Assembly: GCA_002426795.1 (NCBI GenBank)
Contig: DINQ01000007.1
Location: 1 to 43,216, forward strand
Length of the DNA: 43,216 bases
Reading direction: 5' to 3'
DNA from: Bacteroidales bacterium UBA5536
GTDB lineage: Bacteria; Bacteroidota; Bacteroidia; Bacteroidales; F082
The notes under the pieces: generated by a model
What the model saw: the letters and a program-made list of their open reading frames with translations, nothing else
What the model was told of the DNA's origin: nothing
Database searches by the model: none
Shown here: positions 6,490-14,292 of the stretch, one piece after another
Layout: each line of letters starts with the position of its first letter
How positions within the stretch are numbered: position 1 is the first letter of the stretch
Made by a program: the position numbers and the translations under genes

Positions 6490-9156
6490 TTAAAATGAAT
6501 AGGTTAATGTGGCTGTGGTAGCACGGCCTGTTATCGGTCTGGCGCGGAGGTAGTTTACGCTACCATCAACAAACGGATCGCCTTCCATCTCGGTGAAGCC
6601 AAGCGTATTGCTGATGTTGTTGGCGTTTAAACGGATGTTGAGGCCAGGTGTGATGTTGTACCCGATAAAGGCATTTACATAAACAAAGCCCGGGAGCACA
6701 ACATTGTTATCGTCTTGAGCATACACTTTTGTGGTGCCGACAAAACTCAATCCAACATTGGCTTTTCCATGGCCAAAGGTATAGGTAGGGTTGATGTTGT
6801 ACATCAGGTCTGGCACTCTTCTTGGCACATTGCCTTCTTCGGCGGCATTCAGACTTTTCTTGATCTCTGCTTTGGTAAAAGTAGCTCCAGCCAGGACATT
6901 GAAGTTATTGAAGCTGGCATTCGCCTCAACTTCAAGACCATAAGTATTGAATGTTTTGTTGATGATCTTGCCAAACTCCTCATTCTGTTCAGAAATCTCG
7001 GTAAAAAAAGCAGTGGCAATCAAACTGTATTTTGGCGACCTGTATTTAAATCCAAGTTCACCCTGATTGATTTCGTCGGCACTCAAACCGTCGATGGTAT
7101 TTCCTTCAGCGGTAATAAAAGGTGAATAGAGCAAGCGGTCGGCATTTGCCCGTCCGCCTTTGCTGTAGCGGGCGTAAACGGCTTTTTTGTTGTCGAGTTT
7201 GTAGTTGGCTCCCACTGAATATGACACATAGTTGAAATCGTAGTTGACGATATTCGGTGTTGCCTGATCGAGCAATGTCACACTTTCTTCAACAGGTGAT
7301 ATGTTGCCATCGCCATCCACATCTACTTCTGCCTGGTAATTGTTTAAATAGGTGCCTGTAGCTCTGCCAAAGTCGTAGCGCATGCTGGCATCAACAGTCA
7401 GCTTCTCATTGAGTTCAAAATCGATGTTGGCATAGGGTGCATCGATTGAATAAGCCATATCGTAACCTCTTGTGCAGCAGTTTCCCCAGAAGGGAACGCC
7501 ATAAGCGGTTAAGCCATTCACAGAATAATAGGAGCTATCGGCGCTGCTCACATTCATCAAGCGTGGGCCATCTTCACCTTGCACATCTGTAAGATACGAC
7601 TGCCAGGCCCAGTTCATGGCAATTTTTTGATAGGCTTTGTAGTAACCACCGGTAATTTTCACCCTGCCAATTTCCTTGGTAAGAAATACATCATTCGTGA
7701 AATTATTCAGGTTTGTCATATCCACATCAAAAGTGTGGATGCGCATCAGCAGTCCGTTGCCATTCAAGTTAGCGATTTCAGCAGCGCTCAGCGCCAGACC
7801 TGCATTGGCTCCGTTGGCATAGCTCAATGTATAACCGGCACCTGCCAGTTCCGTAGCAATCTGATCGGCGTCGGCAACCTGTGCAGGGAAAGGAGAGTTG
7901 AATGTACCACTGATCTGAGCCAGACGGGCACGTTGCTTAATGCGCCAGCCATTGCCCAGACTAAAACTAAACTCAGTTCCAAAAGCCACAACTTCAGGAT
8001 GCATGCCATCGGAGATATCGCGTGTTCTGCCATTACCACTGCCATCCACACCCGAAACATAGAGGAAACCCGGACTTTGCAATGTCTGATTTGTCAGGTC
8101 GAAGCCTTCGATGGATTCATAAGTCGGATCATCCGCATTTCCTGTTGCTTTAACAGGCATGGGTAAATAACTGATCGTTTTGTCGTTCAAGTACTTGAAA
8201 TAAACGCGTGCATAACCATTTTCAAATTGTTTGGTCAGGTTTGCCTTGATTTGTCCACCCATATTGGCTGTAAAACCAGGATTTCTTGTACCGTCGCCTT
8301 CGCGGAAGAAACCACCAATATGAAAGCTGAGGCCTTTACCAAAAGGTGTTCCATATTCAAAATCGGTACGGACAGAACGGTAATCAAGTCCCATTGTTGT
8401 GGCAATTGTTCCTCCTTCAACGGCACCTGTTTTGCTGATGAAGTTGATGATCCCCGCAGGTGAGTTGCTTGCCAGCGTTGAGGCCGAGCCACCTTTCAGG
8501 GCTTCAATTCTTGACACATTCAAATCAGAACGAAGAAAAATATCTGCATTACCAAAACTAATGTCGCCAAACTGCAAAACGGGCAATCCGTCTTCATGTA
8601 GCTGTAAAAACTTCGATCCACCAGAGGCAACAGGCACCCCTCTCACTGCAATATTGGCATTTCCTTCGCCACCTGAAGCTTCAACCCTGATGCCAGGTAT
8701 GGTTTTGAAAATTTCGGCTGTTGTTTGGGCGCCAAATTCCTGAATGAATTTCTGCTTTAAGGATGTGAGAGCTACACTCGATTCAAGTGCTGAACGTTGG
8801 TTTACAACACCTGTCACAACCACTTCATCCAGTCCAAGTGCATCGGCCGTAAGGCTAAAATCAAGGTTTAGTGTTTGTCCGGCCACTAATGTAACTTCCT
8901 TTTCCTGAGCGGAGTAGCCTACAAAAGAGGCGACTACAACCCATTTTCCGGGCGCAATGTTTTCAATGGCATATGCCCCTTGAAGGTCTGAGGTAGTTCC
9001 AGTTGTTGTTCCTTTTAAAAAGACGGTTGTCCCAAGAAGCGTCTCCTTGGAATTTTCATCAGTGATAACGCCTTTGAGTGTCGCAGTGTTTTGCGACATT
9101 GCCTGCATGACCAGCAATGAGAGAAGAAAAGAAATTAAAAGTCTAAAAGATCTCAT
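6490..9156 (-). CDS. TonB-dependent outer-membrane receptor, probable sugar importer
   Basis: The 888-residue protein has a signal peptide (about 1-21, ending AMSQ), a carboxypeptidase-regulatory-like beta-sandwich (about 25-105), a TonB box-like DEVVVTG (110-116), a plug (about 122-240, with IPGIRVEASGGEGNANIAVRGV) and a barrel that ends in aromatic TLTYSF. It is shorter than typical SusC proteins (about 1000 residues) and no susD follows, so it resembles single-component receptors. An exact canonical EF-hand loop (DVDGDGNISPVE, 612-623) lies in what should be an extracellular loop. It heads the sugar locus and faces the LacI gene across a double operator, so it is probably induced by the same sugar and moves it into the periplasm. 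Confidence 0.88.
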   Translation of the reverse strand: MRSFRLLISFLLSLLVMQAMSQNTATLKGVITDENSKETLLGTTVFLKGTTTGTTSDLQGAYAIENIAPGKWVVVASFVGYSAQEKEVTLVAGQTLNLDFSLTADALGLDEVVVTGVVNQRSALESSVALTSLKQKFIQEFGAQTTAEIFKTIPGIRVEASGGEGNANIAVRGVPVASGGSKFLQLHEDGLPVLQFGDISFGNADIFLRSDLNVSRIEALKGGSASTLASNSPAGIINFISKTGAVEGGTIATTMGLDYRSVRTDFEYGTPFGKGLSFHIGGFFREGDGTRNPGFTANMGGQIKANLTKQFENGYARVYFKYLNDKTISYLPMPVKATGNADDPTYESIEGFDLTNQTLQSPGFLYVSGVDGSGNGRTRDISDGMHPEVVAFGTEFSFSLGNGWRIKQRARLAQISGTFNSPFPAQVADADQIATELAGAGYTLSYANGANAGLALSAAEIANLNGNGLLMRIHTFDVDMTNLNNFTNDVFLTKEIGRVKITGGYYKAYQKIAMNWAWQSYLTDVQGEDGPRLMNVSSADSSYYSVNGLTAYGVPFWGNCCTRGYDMAYSIDAPYANIDFELNEKLTVDASMRYDFGRATGTYLNNYQAEVDVDGDGNISPVEESVTLLDQATPNIVNYDFNYVSYSVGANYKLDNKKAVYARYSKGGRANADRLLYSPFITAEGNTIDGLSADEINQGELGFKYRSPKYSLIATAFFTEISEQNEEFGKIINKTFNTYGLEVEANASFNNFNVLAGATFTKAEIKKSLNAAEEGNVPRRVPDLMYNINPTYTFGHGKANVGLSFVGTTKVYAQDDNNVVLPGFVYVNAFIGYNITPGLNIRLNANNISNTLGFTEMEGDPFVDGSVNYLRARPITGRATTATLTYSF

Positions 9157-9222
9157 GTTATTAAATTTAAGTTTGACATTAATTTGGATGTTCTAAATGT
9201 GACGGCACGTAAATTTCAGATC

Positions 9223-9230
9223 CAAAATTA
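9223..9230 (-). promoter_or_regulatory. Candidate -7 box for the TonB receptor operon
   Basis: On the minus strand this reads TAATTTTG, an exact match to the Bacteroidota TAnnTTTG element, 67 bp upstream of the receptor ATG. A TTG about 15 nt further upstream is a poorly spaced -33 candidate. Confidence 0.5.
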
Positions 9231-9286
9231 TTTAGGAAACTTCACAATTTGTTAACATTAATTACTGAATACCAAGCACTTTCGAT

Positions 9287-9322
9287 GCAACCGTTTGCGC
9301 AAACGATCGCGCAAACGGTTGC
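9287..9322. promoter_or_regulatory. Double LacI-family operator (36-bp palindrome)
   Basis: The 14-bp arms GCAACCGTTTGCGC (9287-9300) and GCGCAAACGGTTGC (9309-9322) are exact reverse complements around an 8-nt spacer. Inside is a perfect operator CGTTTGCGCAAACG (9292-9305), with a central CG flanked by A/T-rich then G/C ends as in LacI/GalR/CcpA sites. A second 12/14 match (CGATCGCGCAAACG, 9304-9317) has its centre 12 bp away. It lies between the TonB receptor and the LacI gene, about 60 bp upstream of the receptor -7 box. Confidence 0.82.
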
Positions 9323-9462
9323 GGTTAATAAGATTTTCATTGTCAATGTCATCTAACTAGTATTCAAGCACCCATCATACCAAAGATATTCCCTATATTT
9401 ACTCACGCTAATTTTTTGATTCGGCAAACAATCGTATTGATCATGATTAATGTAGTAAAGCA

Positions 9463-10476
9463 GTGAAAGGAAATCCGATAACCATCAAGGATATTGCCAG
9501 ATTGGTTGGCGTATCTGCCTCTACTGTCAGTCGGGCACTGAAAGATCATCCCGATATCAGTGCAGAGAAAAAAGATGCCATAAAAGCTGTTGCCAACAGC
9601 ATGCGATACCGTCCCAACCAGGTTGCACTCTCGTTGCGGCTAAAAAAAAGCAAAATAATCGGAGTGCTGTTGCCCAAGATTTACAGTTTCTTTTTTCCAT
9701 CGGTAGTAAATGGCATTGAGGAAGTTGTGAATAAACATGGTTACCACCTCATGATCTTGCAATCGAGCGAACTGTACCAAAAAGAAGTAAACAACACAGA
9801 AATTTTCCTGGCCAATAATGTAGAAGGGGTGCTTGCAGCTGTATCTCGGCAAACGGAGAGCTTTGACCATTTCAAAAGCATTGATGACGCACATATTCCC
9901 ATGGTTTTTTTCGACCGCGTACCCGATAAATCCTTGGGCGATCTGGTCCTGATCGATGATGAGATTGGCGCCTATCAGGCCACCCGACATTTGATTGAAA
10001 GGGGAAAGAAGAAAATAGCCATCTGTATTGGCCATCCCCAGCTCCTGATCAGCATCAACCGCTTAGCCGGCTACCGGCGCGCACTCAAAGAGTATAACAT
10101 TCCTTTTGATCAAAAGTATGTTGTGTCGGCCGAGTCGCCTGAACAAGCGAAAGAGCAAACGGCCGGTTTGCTCGATCTGCCTGAGCCTCCGGATGGCATT
10201 TTTGCCATCAGCGACCTCACCATGTCGGGGATTATGACCGAAATTTACCAACGCAAAATCAAGGTACCTGAAGAAGTAGCTTTGATTGGTTTTTGTGAAG
10301 ACACGTTTTGCAATATGTACAATCCGCAGTTAACCTCCATCATGCCCATGGGTTTTGAGATTGGTAAGCTTGCTGCTGAAAGACTGCTGGCGAAAATTCA
10401 CCAGGAGAATCGCCAGGAGTGGTTACCCGAAACCATTTATGTAAAAACCAAACTCATCCAAAGAGGTTCTACCTGA
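9463..10476 (+). CDS. LacI/GalR-family transcriptional regulator of the sugar locus
   Basis: The 337-residue protein has the LacI helix-turn-helix at residues 6-26 (TIKDIARLVGVSASTVSRALK), the hinge helix region NQVALSLRLKKSK (52-64), and a periplasmic-binding-like effector domain beginning IIGVLLPKIYSFFFPSVVNGIE. The start is a GTG; no in-frame ATG precedes the HTH. The gene is divergent from the TonB receptor, with a strong double operator 140 bp upstream of its start, so it most likely controls the receptor-symporter-kinase-phosphorylase genes and perhaps itself. The effector would be the sugar or a product (sucrose, fructose or glucose-1-phosphate); this cannot be told from sequence. Confidence 0.9.
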   Translation: MKGNPITIKDIARLVGVSASTVSRALKDHPDISAEKKDAIKAVANSMRYRPNQVALSLRLKKSKIIGVLLPKIYSFFFPSVVNGIEEVVNKHGYHLMILQSSELYQKEVNNTEIFLANNVEGVLAAVSRQTESFDHFKSIDDAHIPMVFFDRVPDKSLGDLVLIDDEIGAYQATRHLIERGKKKIAICIGHPQLLISINRLAGYRRALKEYNIPFDQKYVVSAESPEQAKEQTAGLLDLPEPPDGIFAISDLTMSGIMTEIYQRKIKVPEEVALIGFCEDTFCNMYNPQLTSIMPMGFEIGKLAAERLLAKIHQENRQEWLPETIYVKTKLIQRGST

Positions 10477-10512
10477 TGGTTCCACTAATGTAAAACACTT
10501 CTCTGAGACCCC

Positions 10513-11673
10513 TCAATAGCTCATCTCAACAATCTTTTCCACATCGGCCGGTTGCAGCTGCTTGCGCTCACCCATGCCGGTCCAGCCACGTTCGGTAAAG
10601 CGTTTGGCAACCAACTGGGCTGTTCCTTCAAAAGCATTGGTATACTTTGAAAGCTGCGTATCGATACCCAGCGAATGGAAAAAATCCACTGTTTTCCCGA
10701 TGGCTTTTCGGGCCTTTTCTTCCTGCGTTCCCGCTGTGATTCCCCATACACGTTCGCCATACTGTGCCAGCTTGTCTTTCTTGGCAGCAAGGTTAAAGGT
10801 GTAGTGGCTGGGTGCAATGATGGCCAGGGTGCGGGCATGGTCGATGCCAAATTTTGCAGTCAGCTCGTGCCCCATCATGTGCACTGCCCAGTCTTGTGGC
10901 ACGCCTTTACCAATCAGTCCATTCAACGCCATGGTGGCACACCACATCAGGTTCGACATGGCATCGTAATCGGCCGGATTGGCATAAGCTTTTGGGCCTT
11001 CTTCAATCAAGGTCTGCAAAATAGACTCGGCGAAACGATCCTGCAATGGTGCATTGGCGGGATAGGTGCTGTATTGTTCCATCACGTGCATGAAAGCATC
11101 GACTACCCCATTGGCCACCTGCCGCTTGGGTAAGGTAGCTGCCGCATCAGGCAACAAAACTGAAAACTGCGGAAAGGTGAAGGGCGTGCCAAAAGCCAGC
11201 TTCTCCCCTGTCTCTTCGCGGGTGATCACCGCACCGGCATTCATCTCTGACCCGGTGGCTGGCAATGTGAGCACAGCGCCAAAGGGCAATGCTCCTTTGG
11301 ATGGTTTGTATTTGGCCAGCATATCCCAGGGATCACCTTCGGTGTAAAGGGCTGCTGAAGCAATAAATTTGGTGGCATCTATCACAGAGCCTCCACCAAC
11401 GGCCAGCAGAAAGTTGATGTTCTCTGCCTTGATCAATGCAACGGCTTTCATGGCCGTTTCGTAATGCGGATTGGGTTCAATGCCCCTGAATTCGAACAGC
11501 TGATAGTCTTTTAAAGCCGTTTTTACGCCATCGTAAACACCATTTTTTTTGATGCTCCCGCCGCCATAAAGCATCAGCACCTTGCTGCCTGCCGGAATCA
11601 GGCCTGCCAGTTTGTCGAGTTGGCCCTTGCCAAAGAAAATCTTTACAGGATTATGAAATTCAAAATTATTCAT
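10513..11673 (-). CDS. yqhD: NADPH-dependent aldehyde reductase / iron-containing alcohol dehydrogenase, YqhD type
   Basis: The 386 residues align along the whole length with E. coli YqhD (387). Metal ligands D192, H196, H265 and H279 are in the expected motifs (GVVDAFMHVMEQ, DWAVHMMGHE, GIDHA). The YGGGS (36-40) and VGGGSVID (92-99) loops bind the nicotinamide cofactor, with YqhD-type residues favouring NADPH. The enzyme reduces a wide range of toxic aldehydes to alcohols in the cytoplasm. It is convergent with the lacI gene (36 bp between stops) and looks monocistronic. No YqhC-type AraC regulator lies next to it. Confidence 0.9.
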   Translation of the reverse strand: MNNFEFHNPVKIFFGKGQLDKLAGLIPAGSKVLMLYGGGSIKKNGVYDGVKTALKDYQLFEFRGIEPNPHYETAMKAVALIKAENINFLLAVGGGSVIDATKFIASAALYTEGDPWDMLAKYKPSKGALPFGAVLTLPATGSEMNAGAVITREETGEKLAFGTPFTFPQFSVLLPDAAATLPKRQVANGVVDAFMHVMEQYSTYPANAPLQDRFAESILQTLIEEGPKAYANPADYDAMSNLMWCATMALNGLIGKGVPQDWAVHMMGHELTAKFGIDHARTLAIIAPSHYTFNLAAKKDKLAQYGERVWGITAGTQEEKARKAIGKTVDFFHSLGIDTQLSKYTNAFEGTAQLVAKRFTERGWTGMGERKQLQPADVEKIVEMSY

Positions 11674-11689
11674 CTCAATACTTTTAATA

Positions 11690-11705
11690 TTTAACTATGG
11701 TTAAA
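11690..11705. promoter_or_regulatory. Short inverted repeat in front of yqhD
   Basis: TTTAAC-TATG-GTTAAA is a perfect 6-bp inverted repeat 17 bp upstream of the yqhD ATG. It could be a regulator site or a small 5' hairpin; being A/T-rich it could also be chance. Confidence 0.3.
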
Positions 11706-11811
11706 CAACAAAACTAAAAACATGTTGCCTGTGGTTCATTATTTTTTGCTTAAGATTCACCCATCTTTCATTAAACAGCTTAAGCACCAGAAATGCCTTG
11801 GAAGCATTGGC

Positions 11812-12591
11812 TTATGGTTCTGACACGCCCACTCTTTCCTGATCAATCAACCGGATGAGTGTTTGTGCCTGTTGTTTCATTTGCTCCATCATGCTGTTCA
11901 TAGGGCCGAGCATCAGCACCACCATGACGAAGCCATTTTTGATCTTGTTGTTTTGGAAAAATCCCTCAAACATCTCAGGGACGAGTTTCACATCGGTGCC
12001 TGCCTGACCGCCCGAGACGCGGTAGGCGAAGTTCTGCGTCCAGGGGTATAAATCATAACTTTCGTACAATGGCTCGTAAAACAGTTTCTCGGTGTCGTAC
12101 CTGAAATGGTCTTCCTCACTTTTCAGCTTCACATAGAGTGCCTCCATATCCATCAGGGTGTTTTTGATGGAGTCGCTGCTGATCAGCGCCAGGTTGCCTG
12201 AGTTGATCAGCTCCTGAAAAGTGTTGTTGTTCTGGTAAAACTTCTGCCAGCTGTAGTTGATGATACCCTGGGCGTTGAAAGTTTCCCAGTCGGCTACCGG
12301 TTCACCTTCAAAATGCCGGAGTATGGCCTCCGCGCCTTCGATGCACTGAAGGCGAATAGCCAGGGTGCGGTCGATCTCGGCTATGGTCATTTGCAGGTCG
12401 GTCTTGATGTTGCCCAGGTAGTGCAACTCCTTTTGGCGCTCTTTGGCTTTGTCGTTGAGGTTGTTGATCTGCAAGGCAATCAGGATGCCGATCACAACCA
12501 GAATAATCTCGCAGATGGCATAGCGCAAATAGCGCGCCACCTTGTTTTCAGCCGCCAGCTGACGGCGGATATTTCGAAACATGCGTATCAT
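11812..12591 (-). CDS. DUF6090-type membrane protein
   Basis: The 259-residue protein has a basic amphipathic N-terminus (FRNIRRQLAAENKVARYLRY), one transmembrane segment (about 28-43, ICEIILVVIGILIALQI) and a long, mostly helical remainder with LHYLGNIKTDLQMTIAEID after the membrane helix. This architecture (RxxLxxxNK...Y..YAIGEIxLVVIGILIALQINxW) is the Bacteroidota DUF6090 family. A paralogue lies at 38068-38853. Function is unknown. A second Met at residue 4 (12582) is an equally good start. It is on its own, 138 bp from yqhD. Confidence 0.75.
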   Translation of the reverse strand: MIRMFRNIRRQLAAENKVARYLRYAICEIILVVIGILIALQINNLNDKAKERQKELHYLGNIKTDLQMTIAEIDRTLAIRLQCIEGAEAILRHFEGEPVADWETFNAQGIINYSWQKFYQNNNTFQELINSGNLALISSDSIKNTLMDMEALYVKLKSEEDHFRYDTEKLFYEPLYESYDLYPWTQNFAYRVSGGQAGTDVKLVPEMFEGFFQNNKIKNGFVMVVLMLGPMNSMMEQMKQQAQTLIRLIDQERVGVSEP

Positions 12592-12619
12592 GAGAGCAGT
12601 TTTGTTGGTTGTTGGTGTG

Positions 12620-12627
12620 CAAACCTA
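12620..12627 (-). promoter_or_regulatory. Candidate -7 box for the DUF6090 gene
   Basis: The minus strand reads TAGGTTTG (TAnnTTTG), 28 bp upstream of the ATG at 12591. No well-spaced -33 element is seen. Confidence 0.4.
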
Positions 12628-12741
12628 GTTAAAAAATGACAGGGGACTCCTTCAAGCCTGATAAATTTTTACCGCCTTCAAGCCCCTTCCTATAGCGTTC
12701 CCAACGGCAGTTCCTCTTATTCATCATGACAATATTAAACG

Positions 12742-12755
12742 ACATTATGTAATGT
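12742..12755. promoter_or_regulatory. Candidate operator of the membrane protein/XRE pair
   Basis: ACATTA-TG-TAATGT is a perfect 6-bp inverted repeat just upstream of the -33 element. A second palindrome, ATATT-G-AATAT (12765-12775), lies between the -33 and -7 elements. The downstream XRE regulator is the obvious candidate to bind them. Confidence 0.4.
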
Positions 12756-12759
12756 TTAC

Positions 12760-12790
12760 TTGACATATTGAATATTATACCTTACATTTG
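12760..12790 (+). promoter_or_regulatory. Promoter of the membrane protein/XRE operon
   Basis: TTG (12760-12762), 20-nt spacer, then TACATTTG (12783-12790): the Bacteroidota -33/-7 pattern with good spacing. Expected transcription start is about 12796, 20 bp before the ATG at 12815. Confidence 0.6.
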
Positions 12791-12814
12791 CAGCTTCATT
12801 TAACACATTCACCT

Positions 12815-13291
12815 ATGAAAACAAACTATCTGTTTCCGCATCGCTACAAAACGATTGGCTGGTTGCTGTTTATACCAGGGCTGGTATTGGGACTCCTCTA
12901 TCTGTTTGGCCTGTTTGAAGAGGTTCAGCTGAATTTGCCCGTGTTTTCTATTGCCCAGGATTCTGTTTTGGGTAAACCGACCTATTTTGTCGTGACTGAC
13001 AACAACATCATTGATGAACTGATTGGCCTGTTACTGATCGTCGGTTCGTTGTTGCTGGCCTTTTCAAAAGAGAAATCGGAGGATGAGTTCATTGGCAGGG
13101 TAAGACTCGAATCTTTGGTTTGGGCTACTTATGTCAACTATATCATCCTCATTATCACCATCGTGTTCATTTACGACATGACCTTTTTCTGGGTACTGGT
13201 GCTGAATATGTTCACGATTTTACTCTTTTTCATCATGCGTTTCAACTGGGTACTTTACGCAACCAAAAAACAGCTGAGCGATGAAGAATAG
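12815..13291 (+). CDS. Four-TM membrane protein paired with an XRE regulator
   Basis: The 158-residue hydrophobic protein has four predicted membrane segments (about 11-33, 66-83, 100-121, 124-146) and a short charged tail (KKQLSDEE). The ATG at 12815 follows a well-placed promoter; an upstream in-frame TTG lies inside the -7 box and is not credible. The last 11 bp overlap the start of an XRE regulator gene. Pairs of a small multi-TM protein and a short XRE protein of this kind are common in Firmicutes and Bacteroidota, but I know no established function for this membrane partner. It may sense a membrane-linked signal or be regulated together with the XRE protein. Confidence 0.7.
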   Translation: MKTNYLFPHRYKTIGWLLFIPGLVLGLLYLFGLFEEVQLNLPVFSIAQDSVLGKPTYFVVTDNNIIDELIGLLLIVGSLLLAFSKEKSEDEFIGRVRLESLVWATYVNYIILIITIVFIYDMTFFWVLVLNMFTILLFFIMRFNWVLYATKKQLSDEE

Positions 13292-13487
13292 CATCAAGGT
13301 AGAACGCGCCAAAATGAACCTCACCCAGGCAGAGCTTGCTGAGAAAGTGAAGGTGAGCCGACAAACCATCAACGCCATCGAGTTGGGTAAATATAACTTG
13401 TCGACCATATTGGCCTTGAAGATAGCTTCGGTTTTCAATACTTCAGTTCATGACATTTTTGAACTTGAGGAGTCAGATTTTGAGTGA
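13281..13487 (+). CDS. Small XRE-family transcriptional regulator
   Basis: The 68-residue protein is almost entirely one Cro/C1-type helix-turn-helix: LTQAELAEKVKVSRQTINAI (14-33) followed by ELGKYNLSTILALKIASVF. This is the compact YozG/YgzD-like class with no effector domain, and the acidic tail ELEESDFE is typical. It overlaps the upstream membrane protein gene by 11 bp, so the two are translationally coupled. It probably autoregulates through the palindromes around 12742-12775. No terminator is obvious in the 116 bp after it. Confidence 0.85.
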   Translation: MKNSIKVERAKMNLTQAELAEKVKVSRQTINAIELGKYNLSTILALKIASVFNTSVHDIFELEESDFE

Positions 13488-13603
13488 ATGGATAAATGGT
13501 TCTTGGTTTGTATATATAGATTCCCAAAGGCTTTTGCGACATTATCGGACATTCTTGGTATTTTGCAATAATTGAAATTTTTCTGGTATTCGGGACGTAA
13601 GGG

Positions 13604-14191
13604 TTACCAGAGCTTTCCTGTCAACACAACAGCCAGCAAACATTCGCCAATTGCCTTTAAACTTAGTTCATTTGAAAAGGGTTGTGTAACTACCAACAAT
13701 TCGCCCTGCTGAATTTTGTGTGCCTGATTGTTCAGATGCATTGCGGCTATGCCTGTATGCAAATAAATGAACATGCTCTTCCATGTTGAGTTAAAAGGAA
13801 GCTGTTTGCTGGTTCCGGCTTTCAGGTGCAAACCCAGGAGTTCTGCGCGCATAGGGTCACGCGTCATCACATTGAAATCGGTGCAAAGTCCCCTGGCTGT
13901 GGTTTGCCATGCTCCGGCGAATTGATCCACACCAAGGGGTTTGAGGTGGGCTTTATGATGCTGTAGGTGCTCAATTTTCAGTTCTCCCTCGAGTATCATC
14001 AGCTTGCGCTGATAACCAGGAAGTGCTGTGAACTCGGATTCTTCAACCTCAACCCTGGCGGTGCTGATTCTGAGATCGAAATCGCGGGCAGCATAGGTGG
14101 CATGCGGTGGCCAGATAAAGAGTTGCGTTGTGGTGCCTCCCGACCAATTGCTACTGATATATGTACTTTGATTTAATATGGTAAATGGCAT
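13604..14191 (-). CDS. HutD/Ves family protein
   Basis: The 195-residue cupin-like protein carries the HutD pattern: SNWSGGTTTQLFIWPP near the N-terminus, FDLRISTARVEVEESEFTALPGYQRKLMILEGELKI, then GLCTDFNVMTRD. The ATG at 14191 is preferred; the reading frame continues upstream only to a TTG at 14224. HutD proteins are linked to histidine utilisation in some Proteobacteria and E. coli Ves to cold response, but the biochemical role is unsettled. No hut genes lie nearby, so a histidine role is not supported here. It sits directly after the kinase-containing strand switch, with the hybrid histidine kinase further up on the same strand but 100 bp apart, so operon linkage is uncertain. Confidence 0.75.
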   Translation of the reverse strand: MPFTILNQSTYISSNWSGGTTTQLFIWPPHATYAARDFDLRISTARVEVEESEFTALPGYQRKLMILEGELKIEHLQHHKAHLKPLGVDQFAGAWQTTARGLCTDFNVMTRDPMRAELLGLHLKAGTSKQLPFNSTWKSMFIYLHTGIAAMHLNNQAHKIQQGELLVVTQPFSNELSLKAIGECLLAVVLTGKLW

Positions 14192-14292
14192 GATGGGCTT
14201 TTTGTCAGCGTCTTCAGCTTGCAAAGTAAGGATACAACAGCCAATTATTCAATAACACCGGAAATCAGTTTTTCCACACTTATCCTAAAAGC

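Noticed and set aside
7579..8166. 195-codon open frame opposite the TonB receptor
   Set aside because: It is antisense to the barrel region, without domain signature or initiation context.
13604..14191. Histidine utilisation operon around HutD
   Set aside because: No hutH, hutU, hutI or hutG homologue lies in the window; HutD stands alone.
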